Of a DNA stretch of 64,000 nt, positions 8,364 through 14,956 are shown piece by piece. Both the position numbers and the translations under genes were made by a program. The stretch is from CAVSMC01 sp963728935 (GTDB lineage Bacteria > Pseudomonadota > Gammaproteobacteria > Burkholderiales > Casimicrobiaceae): NCBI GenBank assembly GCA_963728935.1, contig CAVSMC010000001.1, forward strand, positions 1,922,001-1,986,000. Direction: 5' to 3'. The stretch's first letter is position 1, and every line of letters begins with the position of its first letter. The notes under the pieces were generated by a model, which saw nothing but the letters and a program-made list of their open reading frames with translations, was not told the DNA's origin and ran no database searches.

Positions 8364-9087
8364 CCACAATGAGGAGTACCGGGACAATGCCTCGCGCAAG
8401 TACGCGTACGACTTCGACGCGATCATCCGGCGCTACCTGCTACGAACGCTGAAAAGACATTTCGTCGCGGGAGATGCGCTCGAGCTCGGCTGCTACAAGG
8501 GCGACATGACCGAACAGATCCTCGCGTACTTTCCGTCGATCACGGTGGTCGAAGCGGCGAGCGATCTCGCGGACATCGTGCGGCGGCGCTTCGGCCCGAA
8601 GGTGACCGTCATTAGCGACGATGTCGCTACGGCTCACATCGATCGCCAATACGCCAACATCTTCCTCGTTCATACACTGGAACATCTCGACGATCCCGTC
8701 ATCGCGTTGCGCCGGATACGGGAATGGCTGACCCCGGCGGGACGCCTGTTCGTAGCCGTGCCGAACGCCAACGCGCTGTCGCGCCAACTCGCTGTCAAGA
8801 TGGGTCTGATCGAATTCAACGCTGCCGTCACGCCGGCCGAAGCGGCGCAGGGCCATCGGCGCACGTATTCGATGGACGTCCTGTCGAGTGATCTGCGCGA
8901 TGCGGGATTGCGGATCGACGATTGCGGCGGCGTTCTCGTCAAGCCGCTCGCAAACTATCAATTCGACGCGGCTATCGCGCAGGGGATCATCACCGACGCG
9001 TATCTCGACGCCTGCCAGGCGCTTGCCGACGTTTATCCTGAGCTTTGCGCAACGATCTACGCTGTTTGCAGCAGACCGACCGATTAG
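8356..9087 (+). CDS. Class I SAM-dependent methyltransferase
   Basis: Methyltransf_11/23-type enzyme of 243 residues. Motif I is seen as ALELGCYKGDMTEQ, the SAM ribose-binding acidic residue follows in VVEAASDL, and post-motif sequences NIFLVHTLEHLDDPV and FVAVPNANALSRQ are typical of methyltransferases in polysaccharide and lipid loci. The start at 8356 overlaps the GNAT stop. It is convergent with the DegT aminotransferase, their stop codons overlapping by three bases. It likely O- or N-methylates a sugar or glycan intermediate in the same pathway; the acceptor is unknown. Confidence 0.85.
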   Translation: MRNHNEEYRDNASRKYAYDFDAIIRRYLLRTLKRHFVAGDALELGCYKGDMTEQILAYFPSITVVEAASDLADIVRRRFGPKVTVISDDVATAHIDRQYANIFLVHTLEHLDDPVIALRRIREWLTPAGRLFVAVPNANALSRQLAVKMGLIEFNAAVTPAEAAQGHRRTYSMDVLSSDLRDAGLRIDDCGGVLVKPLANYQFDAAIAQGIITDAYLDACQALADVYPELCATIYAVCSRPTD

Positions 9088-10307
9088 CTGCCGGCGCGCG
9101 TGGCGCCCATCGACAAGCAGCGCAGTACCGACAAAATGCCGTCGGTCGCATCCTGCGGCAGCGCGGAGCCGGTCGGCAAAACGACGACCCTCTCTGCGAC
9201 CGCTTTGGTGTGTGGCAGCATCAGGCCCGCATGCGGATAGTAGGACCGATAGGGCTCCATGTTGTGGCAACCGGGCCAGAAGTACCGGCGGGCGAGCACG
9301 TTTTCGGCGTGCAACGAGCGGATCACCTCGTCGCGTGATACCGGAAATTCATCGCCAACCTCGATCACCACGTACTGGAAATTATTGCGCTCGGACTCGT
9401 CGTACTCGAGCATCTCGAGTCCGCGCAGTTCCGCGATCGCCGCCTTGTACGAACTGTAGTGCGCCTTGTTGATCGCGATGAATCGATCGAGCTGCCCGAG
9501 ATTGGTGAGCCCCATCGCAGCGGCGATTTCGGTCAGCTTTCCGTTGGTCCCGGGATAGATGACTTTGTCGTAGTCGACGAAACCGAAGTTGCGCATCAGC
9601 CGCATCTTCTCGGCGAGGTCATCGTCGTTGGTGACGACGGCGCCGCCTTCGAACGTATTGAAGAATTTGGTGGCGTGAAAGCTGAATACCTCGCATTGTC
9701 CGAAGCTGCCGAGCAGCCGGCCGCCGCGCGAGCATGCGAAGCCGTGAGAGGCGTCGAACATGAGGCGCAGCCGGAATTCGTCGGCGAGCGCCTCCAGCGC
9801 CTCGACCGGCGCCGAACGTCCCCACAGATGAACGCCCAGAATGCCCGTCGTGCGCGGCGTGATCATCTTGCGCACCGCGTCCGGGTCCAGGTTGTGCGTG
9901 TGCGGATCGATGTCGGCGAAGATCGGCGTGATCCCTTGCCACTGCAGCGCGTGCGCCGTCGCAATGAACGTGTACGACGGTACGATCACTTCGCCCTGCA
10001 TATCGAGCGCGCGCGTTGCGATTTCGAGCGCGATCGTTCCGTTGCACATCGCCACGCAGTGTTTCACGCCGAGATAGTCGGCGATCACATGCTCGAACCG
10101 TTGCGCCATCGGTCCGTTGTTCGACAGCCACTGCCGCTCGAGAATGTCGCGCGCAAGCTCGAGGAATTGTTCGTGGTTGCCGATGTTCGGGCGGCCGACG
10201 TGCAGCGGTTGGCTGAACATCGGCGGCGCGCCATTGATCGCGAGATCCGCAGACGAACGGATCTCTTTCGCTGATCGCATCGGCTTGGGCTGGTCGAGCG
10301 GACTCAT
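9084..10307 (-). CDS. DegT/DnrJ/EryC1/StrS-family sugar aminotransferase
   Basis: PLP-dependent aminotransferase that converts a nucleotide-linked keto-sugar to an amino sugar. From the ATG at 10307 the product has 407 residues. The PLP Schiff-base lysine is Lys214 in FHATKFFNTFEGGAVV, the pyridine-binding aspartate is Asp185 in FDASHGF, and the substrate loop PSYTFIATAHAL is present. An upstream in-frame start (10496) would add 63 low-complexity residues and overlap dut, so I reject it. The gene faces the glycan operon and is likely its functional partner in making an N-acylated, perhaps methylated, amino sugar. Sugar identity (3- or 4-amino) cannot be fixed from the sequence. Confidence 0.88.
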   Translation of the reverse strand: MSPLDQPKPMRSAKEIRSSADLAINGAPPMFSQPLHVGRPNIGNHEQFLELARDILERQWLSNNGPMAQRFEHVIADYLGVKHCVAMCNGTIALEIATRALDMQGEVIVPSYTFIATAHALQWQGITPIFADIDPHTHNLDPDAVRKMITPRTTGILGVHLWGRSAPVEALEALADEFRLRLMFDASHGFACSRGGRLLGSFGQCEVFSFHATKFFNTFEGGAVVTNDDDLAEKMRLMRNFGFVDYDKVIYPGTNGKLTEIAAAMGLTNLGQLDRFIAINKAHYSSYKAAIAELRGLEMLEYDESERNNFQYVVIEVGDEFPVSRDEVIRSLHAENVLARRYFWPGCHNMEPYRSYYPHAGLMLPHTKAVAERVVVLPTGSALPQDATDGILSVLRCLSMGATRAGS

Positions 10308-10437
10308 CCGCGCAGGCGAAGCAACAGTCGTGCCAAGTGTAGCCTTACTGGCTCGCCAAAGCGATCGTCGATGCCACGGCTTAGCGAATGTCATCGATCG
10401 GATCTGCGCACGCCCACCCGTCGCCGACACCGCCGCG

Positions 10438-10899
10438 TCATCGCCCGCTGCTTCCGAACCCACCCTGCCCGCGATCGCTCGCCTCGAAGTCCTCAACGAC
10501 GTTGAACTGCGCCTGCAACACGGGCACGACGACGAGCTGCGCGATGCGATCGAGCGGGTGGATCGTGTACGGCGCGCTACCGCGGTTCCAGCAGCTCACC
10601 ATCAGTGGTCCCTGGTAATCAGAATCGATCAGCCCGACGAGATTGCCGAGCACGAGGCCGTGCTTATGGCCCAAGCCGGATCGCGGCAGGATCATCGCGG
10701 CGAGACCGGGATGCGAAATGTGAATCGCGACGCCCGTCGATACGAGCTCGGAGCGACCCGGTGCGAGCTCGATCGGCGCGTCGATGCACGCGCGCAGGTC
10801 CATTCCCGCGGACCCTGCGGTCGCGTACGCGGGCAAATGCGCGCGGATTCGCTCGTCGAGGATCTTGAGCTCGATGGTCGCAGCGGCCATGTCAGGCAT
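10438..10899 (-). CDS. dut: dUTP diphosphatase (dUTPase)
   Basis: Trimeric dUTPase that hydrolyses dUTP to dUMP and pyrophosphate, protecting DNA from uracil and feeding dTMP synthesis. All five family motifs are present: AGSAGMDLRA, PRSGLGHKHG, GLIDSDYQGPL, DRIAQLVV and the C-terminal P-loop-like RGQGGFGSSG. Length of 153 is normal. Starts at 10899 or 10890 are both possible; the first overlaps the end of the broken PIN-toxin gene by eight bases. In related genomes dut directly follows coaBC; here a toxin-antitoxin remnant separates them. Confidence 0.96.
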   Translation of the reverse strand: MPDMAAATIELKILDERIRAHLPAYATAGSAGMDLRACIDAPIELAPGRSELVSTGVAIHISHPGLAAMILPRSGLGHKHGLVLGNLVGLIDSDYQGPLMVSCWNRGSAPYTIHPLDRIAQLVVVPVLQAQFNVVEDFEASDRGQGGFGSSGR

Positions 10900-11302
10900 C
10901 GGCGAAAGGATTGCGAATAGTGGGCTTTCCTTCGACGACGCGGCCGTGCTGCAGATCCTCGCTATAGAGCGTTGTGCATCTGGCCATCAGCGCCGAGGCG
11001 ACGATCATCGCGTCGTCAACCGAGATGCCGAGCCGAGCCGCGAGCTCCAACCCGCGCTCGTGTGTTTGCGCCGTCATCGCGTCGACCGGACATATCGCTC
11101 GCAAGTGGTCGCTGATGTCGCGCACCTCGGGCCATTAGAGCTGCAGCTTGCGTCTCGCGACATTGGCGATTTCGTTCAGCACCTGTACGCTGACCATTCC
11201 GCCTTCGGCGATCAATTCCTCGGCGCGATCGGCCCGTGCCGCATCGGCCGACAGCAGGTACAGCACGACGTCGGTAACGAAGAAGACGTCAGCGCCTTTC
11301 AT
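10892..11302 (-). pseudogene. PIN-domain (VapC-like) toxin with premature stop
   Basis: Reading from the ATG at 11302, the frame encodes MKGADVFFVTDVVLYLLS and continues to QVLNEIANVARRKLQL. A TAA follows at codon 56, and in the same frame an intact PIN C-terminal half resumes (WPEVRDISDHL to SVDDAMIVASALMA and TLYSEDLQHG). Together the halves give a normal ~135-residue PIN toxin. The stop lies where relatives usually have Ser before WPE. The N-terminal metal-binding motif, normally xDTNVLLY, is also damaged (VTDVVLY, one residue short). Both defects should abolish RNase activity. The 77-codon downstream piece starting at 11125 could still be translated but lacks the first catalytic Asp. Confidence 0.82.
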
Positions 11303-11522
11303 TCGCTTCCAGCCGGTCGAACCGGAAGTCGGCCGGCACCCGACCCCGGTACTTTCTCAGCCGACGCAGAATGGCGCTGCGGCCAGGCGCCTTGGCGATC
11401 TCGAATGCACGCGAGCCCACGATGGCGGTCTGAATCTCGTCGCCTTCCTTCAGGTCGAGCGTAGTCACGACCGCGGCGGGGAGGCGCACGGCCAGACTGT
11501 TGCCCCACTTCGATACGCGCAT
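11289..11522 (-). CDS. AbrB/MazE-type antitoxin (VapB-like)
   Basis: Swapped-hairpin DNA-binding antitoxin of 77 residues. The AbrB fold is recognisable in MRVSKWGNSLAVRLPAAVV and the following LDLKEGDEIQTAI. The ATG at 11522 has GGGAGAG four bases upstream; in-frame upstream ATGs (11546, 11579) add unconserved residues. The end overlaps the toxin start by 14 bases, the usual coupled antitoxin-toxin layout. The basic C-terminal half (RRLRKYRGRVPADFRFDRL) would bind the toxin and appears intact although the toxin is broken, so it may now be an orphan autoregulator. Confidence 0.85.
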   Translation of the reverse strand: MRVSKWGNSLAVRLPAAVVTTLDLKEGDEIQTAIVGSRAFEIAKAPGRSAILRRLRKYRGRVPADFRFDRLEANERR

Positions 11523-11656
11523 CGGTCTCTCCCGCTTGATATGCATCAACAACTGTATATCTACCGCGGCTGATCGCAAACGGCTGCCTGCTCATCCTGG
11601 GCCGGCAGCGCAGCGAACGACATTGATCGGAAGGCCGATCGAGGAAGCAGCGCCCG

Positions 11657-12850
11657 TCAGCGGCTGCCCATCCGCTGCGCGATCTCGCGCACGAGCGTCC
11701 GCGCGAGCGCGAGCTTGTCCATCGCGGGCAACGGATGCGCGCCCGCGTCGTCGAGCAGCGTGACGGCATTGTCGTCGGCGCCGAAGGCATCCTGCGCGCG
11801 ATTGGCGACGATCAGCGGCAGCTTCTTGCGCTTGCGCTTGTCCTCGGCGTGCGCGAGCACGTCGTGGCTTTCCGCGGCGAAGCCCACGCAGTACGGTGCG
11901 CCGACCGCCGCGGCGACGGTCGCGAGAATATCGACGGTCGGCTTGAGCTCGATCGTGAGCGGCGCGCCGCTCTTCTTGAGCTTGCGCTCCGATACGCTCG
12001 CCGGCGTGTAGTCGGCGACGGCCGCGACGGCAATGAACAGATCGCACGTCGGCACGCGAGCGATTACGGCGCTCGCCATCTGCTGCGCGCTGCCGACGTC
12101 GACGCGCTCGACGCCCGCGGGTGTTGCAAGCGCCGTGGGCCCGCTCACCATCGTCACCTGCGCGCCGGCCTCGGCCGCCGCCTGCGCAATCGCGTAACCC
12201 ATCTTGCCCGAGCTCGTGTTGGTGATGCCGCGCACGGGATCGATCGCCTCGAACGTGGGTCCCGCGGTCACGAGCACGCGCTTGCCGGCGAGCACCTTCG
12301 GCTGCAGCGCCGCGACGATTGCATCGAAGATCGCTTCCGGTTCGAGCATGCGGCCGTCGCCCACCTCGCCGCAGGCCTGCTCGCCGCTGTCGGGTCCGAG
12401 GATCGCGACGCCGTCCTGCGCGAGGCGCGCGACGTTGCGCTGCGTCGCCGCGTTGTGCCACATCTGGCGGTTCATCGCCGGCGCGACGAAGAGACGACAA
12501 TCGCGCGCGCTGCACAGCGTCGACAGGAGATCGTCGGCGTGTCCATTGGCAACCTTGGCGAGGAAGTCGGCCGACGCAGGCGCGACGACGATCGCATCGG
12601 CGCCGCGCGACAGATCGATGTGCCCCATGCCGTTGTCCGCGCCCGACTCCCACAGATCGGTTCGCACCGGGCGTCCCGACAGCGCTTGCAACGTAATCGG
12701 CGCGATGAATCGGCACGCGGCCGGTGTCATGACGACGTCGACCGCGACGCCTGCCTTGACGAACAGACGCGTAAGCTCGGCCGACTTGTACGCGGCGATG
12801 CCGCCGGTCAATCCGAGCACGATGCGCCGAAGGAGCTGTGAGCTGGACAT
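11657..12850 (-). CDS. coaBC: Bifunctional phosphopantothenoylcysteine decarboxylase / phosphopantothenate-cysteine ligase
   Basis: Catalyses two consecutive steps of coenzyme A synthesis: CTP-dependent joining of cysteine to 4'-phosphopantothenate, then FMN-dependent decarboxylation. The CoaC half has GLTGGIAAYKS at the N-terminus, the active-site His in GHIDLSRGAD and the APAMNRQMW substrate-recognition clamp. The CoaB half starts near residue 185 with VLVTAGPTFEAIDPVRG and ITNTSSGKMG. Length of 397 is typical. The gene is divergent from radC, with one family-B repeat in the gap, and was probably once coupled to dut downstream. Confidence 0.96.
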   Translation of the reverse strand: MSSSQLLRRIVLGLTGGIAAYKSAELTRLFVKAGVAVDVVMTPAACRFIAPITLQALSGRPVRTDLWESGADNGMGHIDLSRGADAIVVAPASADFLAKVANGHADDLLSTLCSARDCRLFVAPAMNRQMWHNAATQRNVARLAQDGVAILGPDSGEQACGEVGDGRMLEPEAIFDAIVAALQPKVLAGKRVLVTAGPTFEAIDPVRGITNTSSGKMGYAIAQAAAEAGAQVTMVSGPTALATPAGVERVDVGSAQQMASAVIARVPTCDLFIAVAAVADYTPASVSERKLKKSGAPLTIELKPTVDILATVAAAVGAPYCVGFAAESHDVLAHAEDKRKRKKLPLIVANRAQDAFGADDNAVTLLDDAGAHPLPAMDKLALARTLVREIAQRMGSR

Positions 12851-12869
12851 GGCGTCAGTGTTCTATTGT

Positions 12870-12937
12870 GTCATTCCCGCGCAGGCGGGAATCCAGCGTC
12901 TTGAACGGCACTGGGTCCCCGCGTTCGCGGGGACGAC
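12870..12937. repeat. Family-B GC-rich palindrome pair (coaBC/radC gap)
   Basis: Two hairpins in tandem: TCATTCCCGCGCAGGCGGGA and then GTCCCCGCGTTCGCGGGGAC, joined by a 30-bp linker containing ATCCAGCGTC and CACTGGG. This is a common dispersed REP-like repeat of Betaproteobacteria; its plus-strand reading gives VIPAQAGIQ and VPAFAGTTN. It sits between two divergent genes, unlike most other copies here, which lie between co-oriented genes. Confidence 0.8.
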
Positions 12938-13003
12938 AAACACACCCTCGACCATCGGGCCGATGCAGATGAGCGCGGCGTGAGTTTACACTCGCCGCTC
13001 CCA

Positions 13004-13696
13004 ATGCAAGCGGTGGACGCGAACATGCACGCGACGGGCGACGATCGTAGCGAATGGCCGCGCGAGCGGCTGCTTGCGCATGGCGCAGCGTCGCTCACCG
13101 ACGCGGAGCTCGTCGCGCTGATGTTGCGAACCGGCGTCCGCGGCCGTGGCGCGCTCGATGTCGCGCGCGATCTGCTGGCGGCGGCCGGAGGGATCGCGAG
13201 CCTGCTCGCGTCGGCGCCGGCGCAGCTATCGGTGCGCGGCGTCGGCGTCGCCAAGGCCGCGCAATTCGTCGCAGCGGGGGAGCTTGCGCGACGCGCGCTC
13301 GCGCGCGAAGCCGCCGCACAGGACGCGCTCGCCTCTCCGCAGGCCGTGCGTGATTACCTGCGTCTCACGCTGGGCACTCGACCGCACGAGGTCTTCGTCG
13401 GCATCTATCTCGACAGTCAAAACCGTCTGCTTGCCGTCGAGGAGCTCTTTCGCGGCACGCTCGCGCAGACGAGCGTCTATCCGCGCGAGGTCGTCAAATC
13501 GGCGCTCGCGCACAACGCGGCGGCGATGATCTTCGCGCACAACCATCCATCGGGAGTGGCCGAGCCCAGTCGCGCCGACGAGCTGCTCACGCAGGCGTTG
13601 CGCCAGGCGCTCGCGCTGGTCGATATCCGCACGCTCGATCATTTCGTCGTCGCCGGCGGGCGGCTGGTGTCGTTCGCCGAACGCGGATTGCTCTGA
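13004..13696 (+). CDS. radC: RadC/JAB-domain protein
   Basis: RadC family protein with an N-terminal helix-hairpin-helix-like region (PRERLLAHGAASLTDAELVA, then LSVRGVGVAKAAQF) and a C-terminal JAB1/MPN metalloprotease-like domain. The JAMM zinc motif is intact: EELFRGT, then HNHPSG with the distal Asp in PSRAD. It was once linked to DNA repair, but family function remains uncertain; the fold suggests a nuclease or peptidase-like activity. Starts at 12980, 13004 and 13025 are in frame. I take 13004, since 12980 (GTG) would begin only 40 bp after the repeat. It is convergent with a pseudogene whose remnant runs into its 3' end. Confidence 0.9.
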   Translation: MQAVDANMHATGDDRSEWPRERLLAHGAASLTDAELVALMLRTGVRGRGALDVARDLLAAAGGIASLLASAPAQLSVRGVGVAKAAQFVAAGELARRALAREAAAQDALASPQAVRDYLRLTLGTRPHEVFVGIYLDSQNRLLAVEELFRGTLAQTSVYPREVVKSALAHNAAAMIFAHNHPSGVAEPSRADELLTQALRQALALVDIRTLDHFVVAGGRLVSFAERGLL

Positions 13697-14206
13697 ACGG
13701 CATAGAGAAAGCGGGCGTAGCCGATTTCGGCGGCGGTCTTGGTGAGCTCGACGTTGACCCATGCCACGACGTCGCCGACGGTCGGTCCTTGAACGGCCAT
13801 CGCGTCCGCTGCGCCGATTGCAGGTCGTTGTCGGTGAGGCGGTCGAGCACGGCTTTCCATTCGGTCTGCAGTCGGACGAGCCAGTCGCGCACGCACCGGC
13901 GTCGCCCGGCCACATGACGTCCTCGCGCGCGAGGCTCGCACCGCCGAACGAGTGGTCGAGCACCATCGACCACCCGAAGCCGACATGCCACGTGAGCCAC
14001 GCGATGCTCGGCGGACCGATGTCGTAACCTTCGCGATCCGGCCAGTCGGCGCGCCATGCGTCATCGCGGACGCGATGGACGTGCGAGCCCCGGCGCGCGG
14101 GACGCCATAGGCACTCGCGGGTGTCGAGCCCGTCGAGGTGGATCTCGGCGAGCTTCCACGCCGTTTCGAACTGGCGGGTCAGGTATCTACGGGCTTCGTC
14201 GGCCAT
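13639..14206 (-). pseudogene. DinB-like / DfsB-type protein, two frameshifts
   Basis: Three successive frames together encode one DinB-superfamily-like four-helix protein. Frame one runs MADEARRYLTRQFETAWKLA to REDVMWPGDAG. Frame two continues VRDWLVRLQTEWKAVLDRL to TRWPFKDRP. Frame three ends TVGDVVAWVNVELTKTAAEI and GYARFLYAV. The switches fall near 13889 and near 13768, each consistent with loss of a single base. Helix spacing and a conserved metal-site-like WHVGFGW region remain readable, so decay is recent or the assembly has two errors. The intact function would be unknown; the superfamily includes thiol-dependent enzymes and DNA-damage-induced proteins. Confidence 0.72.
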
Positions 14207-14222
14207 GCAGGACTCCAAACGC

Positions 14223-14252
14223 TTGATCGGGCACGCATTTCGCCGCTATAAT
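14223..14252 (+). promoter_or_regulatory. Sigma-70 promoter of rpmB-rpmG
   Basis: TTGATC at 14223-14228 and a perfect TATAAT at 14247-14252, separated by 18 bases, lie 75 bp before the rpmB ATG. Consensus -10 and position in front of a ribosomal protein operon support it. Confidence 0.75.
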
Positions 14253-14326
14253 GTTCGACTTTGCCGATTCACCCTCATTGTCACGCCGGCCCCGCGAATC
14301 GCGCGGACCGGTCGAAGGAGCGAGCG

Positions 14327-14563
14327 ATGGCTCGAGTGTGCCAAGTCACCGGAAAGGCCCCGCGCGTGGGCAACAACGTTTCGCACGCGAACAACAAGAC
14401 CAAGCGCCGCTTCCTGCCCAACTTGCAGGAACGCCGCTTCTGGGTCGATACCGAAAACCGCTGGGTCAAGCTGCGCCTGACCAACGCCGGCCTTCGCACG
14501 ATCGACAAGAAGGGCATCGACGTCGTGCTCGCCGAGCTTCGCGCTCGCGGCCAGCACGTCTGA
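14327..14563 (+). CDS. rpmB: 50S ribosomal protein L28
   Basis: Large-subunit ribosomal protein of 78 residues. The sequence begins MARVCQVTGKAPRVGNNVSHA and has the conserved NKTKRRFLPNLQ and RRFWVDTENRWVKLRLTNAG segments. Start at 14327 follows GAAGGAGCGAGCG, a strong ribosome binding site. Only one Cys is present, so this is the zinc-independent form. It forms an operon with rpmG 19 bp downstream. Confidence 0.98.
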   Translation: MARVCQVTGKAPRVGNNVSHANNKTKRRFLPNLQERRFWVDTENRWVKLRLTNAGLRTIDKKGIDVVLAELRARGQHV

Positions 14564-14582
14564 GCTCGCAAGGAGTCACGCC

Positions 14583-14750
14583 ATGGCATCCAAGGTTCGC
14601 GAAAAGATCAAGCTGGAATCGTCGGCCGGTACCGGCCACTTCTACACGACGACGAAGAACAAGAAGACGATGCCGGAGAAGATGACGATCAGCAAGTACG
14701 ATCCGGTCGCGCGCAAGCACGTCGAGTACAAGGAGACGAAGCTCAAGTAG
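14583..14750 (+). CDS. rpmG: 50S ribosomal protein L33
   Basis: Short ribosomal protein of 55 residues, beginning MASKVREKIKLESSAGTGHF and ending VEYKETKLK. Conserved features YTTTKNK, MPEKM and KYDP-ARKHV are all present. It lacks the two CxxC pairs of the zinc-binding paralogue, so it is the C-minus form expected next to rpmB in Proteobacteria. The ribosome binding site AAGGAG lies eight bases before the ATG. A terminator follows 50 bp downstream. Confidence 0.98.
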   Translation: MASKVREKIKLESSAGTGHFYTTTKNKKTMPEKMTISKYDPVARKHVEYKETKLK

Positions 14751-14799
14751 TCGCGGCTGCCGGTTGCGCGCCGGTGCGTCGGCGTCTCCAATCGAACTC

Positions 14800-14831
14800 G
14801 AAAGCCCGTTTCGGCGGGCTTCTTGTTTTTT
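14800..14831 (+). terminator. Terminator after rpmB-rpmG
   Basis: Stem AAGCCCG (14802-14808) with CGGGCTT (14815-14821), six-base loop, followed by CTTGTTTTTT. It lies 50 bp downstream of rpmG. Confidence 0.8.
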
Positions 14832-14912
14832 GGGCCGCAGATTGACGCTCGCCGGCCCGTCCGGCAGCCTCGTTCGCGCCGATGAGTCCACTCGATTTGC
14901 CCGGCCGGTAAC

Positions 14913-14939
14913 AAAAAGCCCGCCGTCGGCGGGCTTTTT
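14913..14939. terminator. Bidirectional terminator between rpmG and the DUF6351 pseudogene
   Basis: Perfect 12-bp stem AAAAAGCCCGCC / GGCGGGCTTTTT with a GTC loop. Flanking A5 and T5 tracts make it active on either strand, which suits the convergent genes on both sides. Confidence 0.85.
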
Positions 14940-14956
14940 GCGTCGCGCCCCGTCCG

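Noticed and set aside
10117..10920. A 267-codon plus-strand frame across dut and the aminotransferase leader
   Set aside because: It is antisense to dut, whose five motifs are intact, and has no recognisable features.
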